Notes under the pieces: model-generated
What the model was told of the DNA's origin: nothing
Database searches by the model: none
The model's input: the letters and a program-made list of their open reading frames with translations, nothing else
Source of the DNA: Beijerinckiaceae bacterium
GTDB lineage: Bacteria; Pseudomonadota; Alphaproteobacteria; Rhizobiales; Beijerinckiaceae
NCBI GenBank assembly: GCA_947455285.1
Contig: CANGOK010000057.1
Span: forward strand, 1-13,523
DNA length: 13,523 nt
Direction: 5' to 3'
In this document: positions 1 through 7,341 of the stretch, one piece after another
Numbering within the stretch: the first letter of the stretch is position 1
How the letters are laid out: each line of letters opens with the position of its first letter
Made by a program: the position numbers and the translations under genes

Positions 1-754
1 CCCCCACGGCAAGCAGGCGACCGCCGTGTTCGCCGTGCGCAAGCCTGGCGTCGTCTGCGGCCTGCCCATCGCGGAAGCAGCCTTCCGCTTGATCGACCCC
101 AGCGTTCGCTTTGAGGCGTTGGTGGAAGACGGCGCGAAAGTGCCAGGCAGCCGCACGCCCGTGGCGCGCGTGTCCGGCGACGCCCGTGCGATCCTCACCG
201 CTGAGCGCACCGCCTTGAACTATATGTCGCGCATGTCGGGAACTGCGACGTTGACGGCGAAATATGTGGATCTCGTCGCCCATACCAACGCCAAAATCTG
301 CTGCACGCGCAAGACGACGCCGGGCCTGCGCGCTTTTGAAAAGTATGCAGTGCGCTGCGGCGGCGCCATGAACCATCGCTTTGGCCTCGATGACGCCGTG
401 CTCATCAAGGACAACCACATCGCCGTCTGCGGCGGCGTGCGCGAGGCCTTGCGTGCGGCGAAGGCATTCGTCGGCCATCTCGTGAAGATCGAAATCGAAG
501 TCGATACGCTCGATCAGCTGCGCGAAGTGATCGACGAAGGCGCGGACTTCTGCCTGCTCGACAATATGGATACGGACATGATGCGCGAAGCGGTTAAGAT
601 GTCCGCTGGGCGCGTCAAACTCGAAGCCTCGGGCGGCATCAATGTCGATACGGTGAAGGCCATCGCCGAAACCGGCGTCGACCTCATCTCGTCAGGCGCC
701 CTCACCCATTCCGCGCCGATCCTCGATCTTGGCTTGGATATCGTGATCTCCTGA
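1..754 (+). CDS. nadC: Nicotinate-nucleotide pyrophosphorylase (carboxylating), 5' end cut by window
   Basis: Quinolinate phosphoribosyltransferase, which turns quinolinate and PRPP into nicotinate mononucleotide, CO2 and pyrophosphate in cytoplasmic de novo NAD synthesis. The frame is already open at base 2 and codes for 250 residues here. The family is usually about 280-295 residues, so roughly 30-45 N-terminal residues lie to the left. Visible family motifs are TRKTTPGLR, then EKYAVRCGG, NHR and LIKDNH, which form the substrate and phosphate pocket. The C-terminal half runs through EVDTL, LLDNM and EASGGI, typical of the barrel, and ends near ISSGALTHS. A GTG at 26 is not a believable start because the upstream codons still match the family (GKQATAVFAVR). 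The gene ends at TGA 752-754, followed by a terminator. It has no functional link to the neighbouring catabolic genes. Identification is by motif recognition and is secure. Confidence 0.95.
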   Translation, partial: PHGKQATAVFAVRKPGVVCGLPIAEAAFRLIDPSVRFEALVEDGAKVPGSRTPVARVSGDARAILTAERTALNYMSRMSGTATLTAKYVDLVAHTNAKICCTRKTTPGLRAFEKYAVRCGGAMNHRFGLDDAVLIKDNHIAVCGGVREALRAAKAFVGHLVKIEIEVDTLDQLREVIDEGADFCLLDNMDTDMMREAVKMSAGRVKLEASGGINVDTVKAIAETGVDLISSGALTHSAPILDLGLDIVIS

Positions 755-776
755 TCGGAGCGCAGAGACCAAAACA

Positions 777-804
777 AAAGCCCCGGCCTTTCGGTCGGGG
801 CTTT
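777..804. terminator. Bidirectional hairpin terminator between nadC and the Rieske gene
   Basis: A 12-bp stem (arms 777-788 and 793-804, one G-T wobble) closes on the loop TTTC. On the plus strand the right arm ends in CTTT. On the minus strand the stem is followed by TTTTGTTTTGG, a clearer U-tract. It sits between two convergent genes (stops at 754 and 825), so it probably ends both transcripts, more strongly the oxygenase one. Confidence 0.85.
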
Positions 805-824
805 CGCGTTTAAAGCAGGGGCTT

Positions 825-2132
825 TTATTCGGCGGCGGCGGCTTGATGCGCCTTGTTCCAGGCGAGTTCTTCATCAGAACAACCAAGCATGCGCCAATCA
901 TAGCCCTTCTGAACCACGCCTTCATATGAATGAAGCTTGCCATGCGGCACGCGGCCCTCATGGGCGCCGATGGCTTTGCCAGTCGCAGCGAAGTTTGCGG
1001 CGGCCTCGACCATCTGGCGACGGAACTCGACGATGGCGAGATCGCTCGCGCCAAGGATTTCATCGCTGCGGTCCGCGATCGGCCCAATCGTCTCCCACAT
1101 CACGATGTCCTGATTGGGAATGCCGGGAATGCCCGTGAAATTGCCAAGCCGCATGGCCTGACGATCCTGCTTGTAATTATTGGCGAGCGTGCGCGTCTTG
1201 CGGAAGCTCTTGTCGAGATCGATGCCGACCTGCGCGTGCAGGAACTTGCGCCAACTTTCGGTGCTGGGCGTATTCACGCGGCCCCATGCGATGAAGTGAA
1301 AGGCGGTGTGCGTATTGTCGATCGGCACATGCAGGATGGCGATGTTGTACATGTTGTTCGAGGGTATCTGGACCGTATAGGGCGCGATGAACAGGGTCGT
1401 GCGCACATAGTCATGGGTCGCGGCGTTATGTATCGGCCGGCGGATGGCCGAATAGCGGAAGCCGAAGGCGGTGCGATCCACAAAGAGGCGCGGCGCCTTG
1501 TCGGTGGAGGGACGCAGCCAGTTGGTGTCCGTCGCCGTAGCGCCATCGACGCGCGCGGGCACCATGTCTGACGAATGCAACGACGAGGAATGGGCGGAGT
1601 CGATCGCGCCTTCGAGAATCTGCGCCCAGTTGCAATCGACGATGATCTTGGAGATGGCGACGCGCGTGTCTTCGGTCGGTTGGAACACGGGCGGATCGAA
1701 AGCGGGCATTTCATTCGCCGGGCCCATATAGACCCAGATGAAGCCGGCGGCCTCGTGCGTCGGATAGGCCTTCTGCTTCACCTTTTCCTTGAGCGCGCTT
1801 TCGCCGGGCTCGGAGGACATGTCGACGGTGTTGCCGTCCACATCGAACTTCCAGCCGTGATAGAGGCAGCGCAACCCACATTCCTCGTTGCGCCCGAAAG
1901 CCAGCGAGGCCTTGCGGTGCGGACACATTTCGTCGAGCACGCCCACGCGGCCCTCAGAATCCCGGAAAACCACCAGATCTTCGCCCAGCAACCTTATCTT
2001 GACCGGATCGCAATCGGGCTCGGCGACCTCTTCCGAGAGGCAGGCGGGCAGCCAGTGCCGGCGCATCACGCCGCCCATGGGCGCATCGCCTTCGACATGG
2101 GTGAGGGCGATATTTTCCTCTTTGGTGAGCAT
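825..2132 (-). CDS. pht3: Rieske non-haem iron oxygenase, phthalate 4,5-dioxygenase type (oxygenase component)
   Basis: Terminal oxygenase expected to add O2 across an aromatic ring to give a cis-dihydrodiol; electrons would come from the divergently encoded reductase. 435 residues from the chosen start. The Rieske [2Fe-2S] ligands are C70, H72, C89 and H92 (CPHR, then CLYHGW). The catalytic domain has N168, the bridging D178, iron ligands H181 and H186 (EGAIDSAHSSSLH), and a probable third ligand D342 (PNQDIVMWE). From memory, the stretch from EGDAPMG through ASEP-like and LRPSTDKAPR segments closely matches Pseudomonas Pht3. Start: the frame stays open up to 2171, but ATG 2132 is preceded by AGGAGGAG (2143-2136) at ideal spacing, while the upstream ATG has none. 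Likely controlled from the palindrome at 2171-2186. Phthalate itself as substrate is inferred; related Rieske enzymes also act as O-demethylases. Confidence 0.92.
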   Translation of the reverse strand: MLTKEENIALTHVEGDAPMGGVMRRHWLPACLSEEVAEPDCDPVKIRLLGEDLVVFRDSEGRVGVLDEMCPHRKASLAFGRNEECGLRCLYHGWKFDVDGNTVDMSSEPGESALKEKVKQKAYPTHEAAGFIWVYMGPANEMPAFDPPVFQPTEDTRVAISKIIVDCNWAQILEGAIDSAHSSSLHSSDMVPARVDGATATDTNWLRPSTDKAPRLFVDRTAFGFRYSAIRRPIHNAATHDYVRTTLFIAPYTVQIPSNNMYNIAILHVPIDNTHTAFHFIAWGRVNTPSTESWRKFLHAQVGIDLDKSFRKTRTLANNYKQDRQAMRLGNFTGIPGIPNQDIVMWETIGPIADRSDEILGASDLAIVEFRRQMVEAAANFAATGKAIGAHEGRVPHGKLHSYEGVVQKGYDWRMLGCSDEELAWNKAHQAAAAE

Positions 2133-2170
2133 GAGCTCCTCCTGCGCAGGGGCGCTTGTCGCGCGCAACA

Positions 2171-2186
2171 TCTTAGGCCTCTAAGA
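2171..2186. promoter_or_regulatory. Candidate operator 1 (palindrome TCTTAG-GCCT-CTAAGA)
   Basis: A perfect 6-bp inverted repeat around a 4-base centre, lying 39 bases upstream of the oxygenase ATG. It shares 11 of 14 bases with the element at 2273-2286. Size and symmetry suit a MarR-family dimer, and a MarR gene sits in the adjacent plus-strand run. Binding is inferred, not shown. Confidence 0.5.
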
Positions 2187-2272
2187 CGACTATCACGCCC
2201 GAGCGCCCCTGTCGATATGGGCGCCTGCCCTCCCCCCGCATATTTCCGCGCGAGCCCCCTTGAACCCTCCTA

Positions 2273-2286
2273 ATTAGACTTCTAAG
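2273..2286. promoter_or_regulatory. Candidate operator 2 (palindrome TTAGA-CT-TCTAA)
   Basis: A 5-bp inverted repeat around CT (2274-2285) that aligns base for base with operator 1; the shared pattern is TTAGnCnTCTAAG. It lies 53 bases before the reductase ATG and overlaps the possible -10 of that gene. Centre-to-centre distance to operator 1 is 101 bp. I found no third copy in the window. Confidence 0.5.
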
Positions 2287-2338
2287 TTCCGCCACCACCC
2301 TGCGGCGCCCAGACCCGGCGTCACCGCTGGAGCGCCCC

Positions 2339-3310
2339 ATGTCTAGCCCCGCATTCGACACCGCCACGCTGATGCTGCGCATCGCCGCAAAAGACGAGAT
2401 CGCGCGCGACATTTTCCGCTTCGAGTTGACGCGCCCCGATGGCGCCGACCTGTCGGAATTTACGGCCGGGGCGCATGTGAGCCTGCGCACGCCGGGCGGC
2501 CTCATCCGCAAATATTCGCTGTGCAACGATCCTGACGAGCGGACGAGCTATGTCATCGCCGTGAAGCGCGAAAATCAGGGCGAAGGTGGTTCCCTGTCGC
2601 TCACGCGCGATGCGCAGGTGGGCGACATGATCGAGGTCGGCGAACCGCGCAATGATTTTCCGCTGGCGAAGAATGTTCCCAATCATCTCTTCATCGCAGG
2701 CGGCATCGGCATCACGCCGATCTATTCGATGATGCAGCACCTGAAGAACACGGGCGCCGGGCGTTTTAAGCTCTACTATCTGACGCGCGAGCCGGAGCTG
2801 ACCGCCTTTCGCGAAGAGCTGAAGTCATCCGCCTATGCCGGTCAAGTCGTCATACACCATGACCACGGCGACCTCTTAAAATCCCTCGACCTCTGGCCCA
2901 TCCTAGAAAAGCCCATGGGTCGGCATCTCTATTGCTGCGGCCCGCGCCCCCTGATGGAAGCCGTGCGCGACATGAGCGGTCACTGGTCGAGCGCCGCCGT
3001 GCATTTTGAAGATTTCGGCGCCTCCAAACCCGCGCATAAGCCCGATGACAAGCCTTTCACAGTGACCCTTGCGCGCTCCGGACGCATCCTCGAAGTTCCC
3101 GCAGACGTCTCCATCCTTGACACACTGCGCGCTGAAGGCGTGCCGGTCTCCAGCTCCTGCGAAAGCGGCACATGTGGCTCTTGCCGCACGAAGCTGCTGG
3201 AGGGCGAGGCCGATCATCGCGACCTCGTCCTGACCGAGCGCGAACACGCTGACAACATCATGATCTGCGTTTCGCGGGCGAAGTCCGACTCGCTCGTTCT
3301 CGACCTGTGA
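2339..3310 (+). CDS. pht2: Phthalate dioxygenase reductase-type iron-sulfur flavoprotein
   Basis: Passes electrons from NADH through FMN and a plant-type [2Fe-2S] cluster to the Rieske oxygenase encoded divergently. 323 residues, close to the roughly 320 of Pht2/OphA1 reductases. Domain order is that of class IA reductases. The FMN-binding barrel has R57-K-Y59-S60. The NAD-binding domain has GGIGITP at 121-127 and a CCGP motif further on. The C-terminal ferredoxin domain has cluster ligands C274, C279, C282 and C310 (CESGTCGSC and the late Cys). The ATG at 2339 has GGAG about 5 bases upstream. The stop overlaps the next gene's first in-frame codon, so the two are probably co-transcribed and coupled. 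All cofactor motifs are intact. Pairing with this particular oxygenase is inferred from context and the known pht order. Confidence 0.93.
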   Translation: MSSPAFDTATLMLRIAAKDEIARDIFRFELTRPDGADLSEFTAGAHVSLRTPGGLIRKYSLCNDPDERTSYVIAVKRENQGEGGSLSLTRDAQVGDMIEVGEPRNDFPLAKNVPNHLFIAGGIGITPIYSMMQHLKNTGAGRFKLYYLTREPELTAFREELKSSAYAGQVVIHHDHGDLLKSLDLWPILEKPMGRHLYCCGPRPLMEAVRDMSGHWSSAAVHFEDFGASKPAHKPDDKPFTVTLARSGRILEVPADVSILDTLRAEGVPVSSSCESGTCGSCRTKLLEGEADHRDLVLTEREHADNIMICVSRAKSDSLVLDL

Positions 3311-3315
3311 AGGCG

Positions 3316-4518
3316 ATGAGCGCGATGGAAACAAGAAAGCTTCGTCTGGGCGTCGCAGGCCTTGGCCGCGCCTTTAGCCTCATGCTGCCGACGCTGGCCG
3401 GGGATGAACGCGTTCATATCGTCGCGGGCGCTGATCCGCGTGCGGAGGCGCGCGCGCAATTCGAGCGCGACTTTTCCGGGCGCAGCTTCGAGACTGTCGA
3501 GGCCATGTGCGATAGCGATGGCGTCGATGCGATCTATATCTCCACGCCCCACCAGTTCCACCGCGCAAATGTCGAAGCGGCAGCGCGCAACGGCAAGCAT
3601 GTGCTTGTCGAAAAGCCCATGTCGCTTTCGCTCAGCGATTGTGCGGCCATGATCGAGGCGGCGCAGCGCAGCGGCGTCCACATGGTCGTCGGCCACAGCC
3701 ATAGCTTCGACCGTCCCATTGCCCGTGCGCGCGAAATCGTCGCTTCGGGCGACCTGGGTCGACTGCGCATGATCAACGCCATGCAGTTCACCGATTTCCT
3801 CTACCGCCCGCGCCGCCCAGAGGAACTGCGCACCGATCAGGGTGGCGGCGTCATCTTCAATCAGGCGCCGCATCAGGTGGACAATGTTCGGCTGATCGCA
3901 GGCGGACGCGTCAAAAGCGTGCGTGCATCAGTGGGCCAATGGGACCCGTCGCGCCCCACGGAAGGCGCCTATCAGGCCTTCCTGACCTTCGAAAACGACG
4001 TCAGCGCCACGATTTGCTACAGCGGCTATGGCCATTTCGACAGCGACGAATTCTGCGACTGGATCGGCGAAAGCGGCCAGCGCAAGGATCCCGAACGCTA
4101 TGGCGGCGCGCGCGCGGCCCTCAATGGCCTCGGCGCCGACGCTGAACTCGAGTTGAAACAGCAGCTCAACTATGGCGGCGCGCGATATACGCCGCCCCAT
4201 GGCGTCAATCCCGCGACCCGCTGGCACCAGCATTTCGGCCTGCTCGTCGCCTCCTGCGAGCGCGGAGATTTGCGTCCGCAGCCCCACGGCGTCATGATCT
4301 ACGGCGATTCCGCTCGTCGTTTCGAAGCGCTGGATCCGCCGCCTGTTCCGCGCAGCGAGGTGATCGACGAACTCTGCGCCGCCGTCTTCGAAGGCAAGGC
4401 GCCGCTGCATGGGGGCGAGTGGGCCATGGCCACGATGGAGGTCTGCTTCGCCATTCTGGAATCGGCGCAGCAGCAAAGTGAAATCAGGATGTCCCATCAA
4501 TGCGGGTTGGACGCTTGA
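3316..4518 (+). CDS. pht4: Gfo/Idh/MocA oxidoreductase, phthalate 4,5-dihydrodiol dehydrogenase type
   Basis: NAD(P)-dependent dehydrogenase expected to re-aromatise the cis-4,5-dihydrodiol to the 4,5-dihydroxy (catechol-type) product. 400 residues. An N-terminal Rossmann fold shows GVAGLGRAF (12-20), and the family's EKP motif has E99-K100-P101. The second half carries GGGVIFNQAPHQVDNVR, in which the His and Asp sit at the usual catalytic positions, then SGYGHFDSDE and PHGVMIYGD, which I associate with Pht4. The start is uncertain. GTG 3307 overlaps the reductase stop but has no ribosome site; ATG 3316 and ATG 3325 follow within 18 bases, and GAAGG (3309-3313) is best placed for 3325. The effect is at most six residues. 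The tight junction with the reductase supports one operon. Family is certain, exact substrate inferred. Confidence 0.9.
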   Translation: MSAMETRKLRLGVAGLGRAFSLMLPTLAGDERVHIVAGADPRAEARAQFERDFSGRSFETVEAMCDSDGVDAIYISTPHQFHRANVEAAARNGKHVLVEKPMSLSLSDCAAMIEAAQRSGVHMVVGHSHSFDRPIARAREIVASGDLGRLRMINAMQFTDFLYRPRRPEELRTDQGGGVIFNQAPHQVDNVRLIAGGRVKSVRASVGQWDPSRPTEGAYQAFLTFENDVSATICYSGYGHFDSDEFCDWIGESGQRKDPERYGGARAALNGLGADAELELKQQLNYGGARYTPPHGVNPATRWHQHFGLLVASCERGDLRPQPHGVMIYGDSARRFEALDPPPVPRSEVIDELCAAVFEGKAPLHGGEWAMATMEVCFAILESAQQQSEIRMSHQCGLDA

Positions 4519-4520
4519 GC

Positions 4521-4550
4521 ATGAAACCCGCACAGGAGCTGGCGCCGTGA
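4521..4550 (+). other. Nine-codon open frame ending inside the MarR start codon
   Basis: ATG 4521 opens MKPAQELAP and stops at TGA 4548-4550, sharing GTGA with the regulator's GTG start. It begins 2 bases after the pht4-type gene ends and spans the regulator's ribosome-binding site. It may couple translation of the regulator to upstream ribosomes, or be chance. No clear ribosome site of its own. Confidence 0.2.
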
Positions 4551-5149
4551 CCGAAGCGAAAAAGAAGGTCAAGGAAGCACAGGCCATTCTGCGCCACTGG
4601 CGCGAGGCCGTGCCGGACGACCGCTTCGCCCATCTCGTCAAGGACGCGGGGCGAGGGCTGACGCGCGCCTTGCAGATGCGCCTGACCGAACATTCCGTCT
4701 CCTTCGGCCACTGGACCTTTCTGCGCATTCTGTGGGTGGAGGATGGCCTCACCCAGCGCGAACTCAGCGAGCGCGCCGGGCTCATGGAGCCCACGACATT
4801 CTCGGCGCTCAAAGCCATGGAGCAGCTAGGTTATGTCGAGCGCCGCCAGCAGCCCGACAGCCGCAAGAAGGTCTATGTCTTTCTGACTGAAGCCGGCCGG
4901 GCGCTGCGCGACAAGCTCGTGCCGCTGGCAGAAGAGGTGAACAAGGTCGCGCTCGAAGGCATCGATGCGGCGACCATTGCGGCGGCGCGCGACATGCTGC
5001 TCAAGATGATCCACAATCTCGCCGAGGATGAGAGCGAGCAATCGCGCAAGGAGCGGCGCATGCCCTCCACGCGACAAATCTCAAGCCTTTTGGACCGGGC
5101 GCGAAAGCCTGAAGGCAAGGCGCGGCAGAAATCAAAACAAACCGTTTAA
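4547..5149 (+). CDS. MarR-family transcriptional regulator
   Basis: Winged helix-turn-helix regulator, likely sensing an aromatic ligand and controlling this catabolic cluster. 200 residues from the chosen start. The DNA-binding part runs from about residue 56 to 112: LTQRELSERAG (68-78) then a recognition helix near 81-94 (PTTFSALKAMEQLG), and a wing with D104-S-R106. A dimerisation helix follows. The last 35 residues are an Arg/Lys-rich, probably disordered tail, longer than in a typical 140-170 residue MarR, which might add DNA contacts. Start: GTG 4547 has AGGAG (4534-4538) 8 bases upstream; the frame is open further left, but that part overlaps the preceding gene out of frame and looks non-coding. 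It lies 28 bases after the dehydrogenase gene, so it is probably in that operon and autoregulated. The twin palindromes upstream of the operon are its best candidate targets. Confidence 0.9.
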   Translation: MTEAKKKVKEAQAILRHWREAVPDDRFAHLVKDAGRGLTRALQMRLTEHSVSFGHWTFLRILWVEDGLTQRELSERAGLMEPTTFSALKAMEQLGYVERRQQPDSRKKVYVFLTEAGRALRDKLVPLAEEVNKVALEGIDAATIAAARDMLLKMIHNLAEDESEQSRKERRMPSTRQISSLLDRARKPEGKARQKSKQTV

Positions 5150-5192
5150 AAGAGCGCCCGAAGGCGGCGCGCGATGAATCGAGGGGAAACAA

Positions 5193-6827
5193 ATGGTGCT
5201 GCAGCGAAGCTATGATTACGTCATCGTGGGCGCAGGTTCTGCAGGCTGCGTGCTGGCCAATCGCCTGAGCGAAGATCAAGGTGCGAGCGTGCTGCTCATT
5301 GAGGCTGGCGGACGCGACATCGACCCGCTCATCCATATTCCGCTGGGCATGGGCAAGATCCATGAATATGGCCTGCATAACTGGGGCTACCATACCGAGC
5401 CAGAGCCCAATCTCAACAACCGCACCATCGAAGCCTCGCGCGGCAAGGTGTTGGGCGGCTCGTCCTCGATCAATGTCATGGCCTATACGCGCGGCCATCG
5501 CGGCGATTATGACCGCTGGGCGCAGAAGGGCTGCAAGGGCTGGTCCTATGCGGACGTGCTGCCCTATTTCAAACGCGGCGAGACCTTCGCTGAGGGCGAA
5601 AACGCATGGCGCGGCGGCGATGGCCCGCTGCAGGTGCAGTTCGCCTCGACCACCGATCCACTCTATGACGCGTGGATCGAAGGCGCGCGCGCCACGGGCC
5701 TGCCTGTCACCGACGATTACAACGGCCAGCAGGGTGAGGGCTTCGGGCGCAGCCAATATACGATCGGCAATGGACGACGCTCGTCATCGGCGGTCGCCTA
5801 TCTTCACCCAGCCCGCAAGCGCCCCAATCTGACGGTGGATGTGCACGCGCAGGTGACTCGCGTGATGATGCGCGGCACCCATGCGACCGGCGTCGAATAT
5901 GTGAAGGACAGCATGATCATTCAGGCGGAGGCCCGCCGTGAGGTGATCCTCGCCAGCGGCACGTTCAATACGCCGCAACTGCTCATGCTGTCGGGCATCG
6001 GCCCGGCGGAGCATCTGCGCGAAATGGGCGTGACGCCCGTGGTCGATCTGCCCGTCGGCGAGAATCTGCAGGACCATCTTGCGGTGCTGATCATGTTCAC
6101 CCGCCCGCAGAACACCAGCGCGTTCCGCGACAACATGCGTTTCGACCGCATGGCGTGGAACATGCTGCGCGCCCATTTCTTCGGAACAGGTCCCGGCACG
6201 GTGGTTCCCGGCGGCCTACACGCCTTCATCAAGACCAATCCAGAGCTCGCTGTGCCCGACATCGAGTTCATGTTCCGCGGCCTGCCCACCAATGCGCATC
6301 TGTGGTTCCCGGGGCTCAAGGCGGCCTACGAGGACGGCTATGGCATCCGCCCTGCGCTGCTGCATCCTGAGAGCCGCGGCAAGGTGCTGCTGCGTTCCAA
6401 CGATCCGCTCGACACCCCGCGCATCATGTATAATTTCTTCTCGGAGCCCGGCGATCTGCCGAAGCTTCGCGAGGGCTTCAAGCTTGCGCGCGAAGTGGCC
6501 TATAGCAAGCCGCTGGAGCCCTATCGTGGGGTCGAGAAGACGCCGGGTGACAAGGTGAAGACGGATGCGGAGATCGACGCCTTCATCCGCCGCACCGTCA
6601 TCACCGCCCACCACCCCGCAGGCTCCTGCCACATGGGCATCGGCCCAGACAGCGTGCTTGATCCCACGCTGCGCGTGCGAGGCGTCGAAGGCCTGCGCGT
6701 CGTCGACGCTTCCGCCATGCCCGACATGGTGGGCGCCCACATCAACGCATGCGTGCTGATGATGGCGGAAAAGGCGGCGGACATGATCCGTGGGCAAGCG
6801 CCGCTTCCCGCGCTGGAAGGCGCCTGA
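5193..6827 (+). CDS. GMC-family FAD-dependent oxidoreductase (choline dehydrogenase-like)
   Basis: Flavoprotein that oxidises an alcohol to an aldehyde or acid, cytoplasmic or membrane-associated; substrate unknown. 544 residues, normal for the family. The ADP-binding motif GAGSAG spans 13-18, followed by LLIEAGG. GMC signature 1 is GKVLGGSSSINVMAY from residue 84. Signature 2 is visible as SGTFNTPQLLMLSGIGP. The C-terminal active-site region has H473-H474-PAGSCHMG, and the last segment DMVGAHINA puts H516 and N518 near the second catalytic position. Many relatives have a Pro three residues after that Asn-Ala; here it is Cys-Val. ATG 5193 follows a purine-rich GAGGGG. It lies 43 bases after the regulator gene with no terminator between. 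Not one of the classical phthalate genes, so it may act on a side-chain alcohol or ester-derived alcohol (speculative). Confidence 0.9.
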   Translation: MVLQRSYDYVIVGAGSAGCVLANRLSEDQGASVLLIEAGGRDIDPLIHIPLGMGKIHEYGLHNWGYHTEPEPNLNNRTIEASRGKVLGGSSSINVMAYTRGHRGDYDRWAQKGCKGWSYADVLPYFKRGETFAEGENAWRGGDGPLQVQFASTTDPLYDAWIEGARATGLPVTDDYNGQQGEGFGRSQYTIGNGRRSSSAVAYLHPARKRPNLTVDVHAQVTRVMMRGTHATGVEYVKDSMIIQAEARREVILASGTFNTPQLLMLSGIGPAEHLREMGVTPVVDLPVGENLQDHLAVLIMFTRPQNTSAFRDNMRFDRMAWNMLRAHFFGTGPGTVVPGGLHAFIKTNPELAVPDIEFMFRGLPTNAHLWFPGLKAAYEDGYGIRPALLHPESRGKVLLRSNDPLDTPRIMYNFFSEPGDLPKLREGFKLAREVAYSKPLEPYRGVEKTPGDKVKTDAEIDAFIRRTVITAHHPAGSCHMGIGPDSVLDPTLRVRGVEGLRVVDASAMPDMVGAHINACVLMMAEKAADMIRGQAPLPALEGA

Positions 6828-6840
6828 TCTTGCGACGTCA

Positions 6841-6872
6841 GGGGCGCTGGACATGAGCGCCCCGATGTTTTC
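6841..6872 (+). terminator. Hairpin after the GMC gene, possible terminator or attenuator
   Basis: Perfect 8-bp G+C-rich stem (6841-6848 with 6856-6863), loop GGACATG. The T-run (TTTTCT, 6867-6872) starts only after three other bases (GAT), so termination may be partial. It splits the plus-strand enzyme run into GMC-and-upstream versus VOC-and-downstream. Confidence 0.5.
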
Positions 6873-6906
6873 TGATAATGAGCCAAGCGAAAACCGGGAG
6901 GAACCC

Positions 6907-7314
6907 ATGCTGAATTTGAAGGAAATGGTCCACTTCACGATCCCGGTGAAGGATCTCGACAAGGCTGAAGCCTTCTATGTGAAGCTGCTAGGCCTTGAAC
7001 GTGTTCGCCGCACCGGCCACATGCTGTTCTTGCGTTGCGGGGAGACAAGCTTCGTCTGCACGCTTTCTGAAAAGCCGATTGATCCCAATGAAGGCGACAA
7101 GCACGAAATCCACACGGCCTTCTTAGTCACCGCGCAGGAATACGATCGCGCCAAGATCGTTCTCGCCGAACACAATGTGCGCGTCTTCAAGGAAGAGGAT
7201 CGAGGAACCGGCACCTTCCAGGGCCGCAGCGCCTATTTCCATGATCCCGACCGCAATGTGATTGAGATTATCGACCTTCACAAAGGCCCCGTCTACGAAG
7301 GCCAGGGCGCCTGA
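6907..7314 (+). CDS. VOC-superfamily protein (glyoxalase/bleomycin-resistance/dioxygenase fold)
   Basis: Small metal-dependent fold of the vicinal-oxygen-chelate superfamily; members include glyoxalase I, extradiol dioxygenases and epimerases, so the reaction cannot be read from the fold. 135 residues. Two beta-alpha-beta-beta-beta modules are visible: MVHFTIPVKDLDKAEAFY at the start, and HTAFLV through YFHDPDRNVIEI in the second half. H9, H69 and E120 sit where the metal ligands are expected. A single-domain protein of this length is more like a glyoxalase-type enzyme than a ring-cleaving extradiol dioxygenase, which is usually about twice as long. ATG 6907 follows GGGAGGA (6896-6902), a strong ribosome site; the frame is open further left but overlaps the GMC gene. 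It is 27 bases ahead of the crotonase gene, so the two are likely co-transcribed. Confidence 0.85.
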   Translation: MLNLKEMVHFTIPVKDLDKAEAFYVKLLGLERVRRTGHMLFLRCGETSFVCTLSEKPIDPNEGDKHEIHTAFLVTAQEYDRAKIVLAEHNVRVFKEEDRGTGTFQGRSAYFHDPDRNVIEIIDLHKGPVYEGQGA

Positions 7315-7341
7315 GCCAAACCACGTTAATCTGGAGGAACT

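Larger units (their letters stand above)
2133..2338. promoter_or_regulatory. Divergent control region between oxygenase and reductase genes
   Basis: 206 bases separate two genes transcribed apart, so both promoters must lie here. I see two related palindromes, listed separately. For the minus-strand gene, TAAGAT inside the left palindrome could serve as a -10, without a good -35. For the plus-strand gene, TTGAAC (2260-2265) lies 16 bases from CTAAGT (2282-2287), a weak -35/-10 pair that overlaps the right palindrome. The promoter assignments are guesses; the presence of a divergent control region is firm. Confidence 0.7.

Noticed and set aside
930..2273. Long open frames on the plus strand (930-1571 and 1575-2273) opposite the Rieske gene
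   Set aside because: They are antisense to a clearly conserved gene, lack ribosome sites and recognisable domains, and arise from high G+C codon bias.
3214..3873. Open frame on the minus strand across the reductase and dehydrogenase genes, and similar ones at 5001-5756 and 8363-9211
   Set aside because: All lie opposite genes with intact catalytic motifs; the translations are His/Arg/Ala-rich without family signatures.
6907..7314. VOC protein as an extradiol ring-cleavage dioxygenase for the dihydroxy product
   Set aside because: A single 135-residue unit is about half the usual length of such two-module enzymes, and the family cannot be assigned a reaction from the three ligand positions alone.
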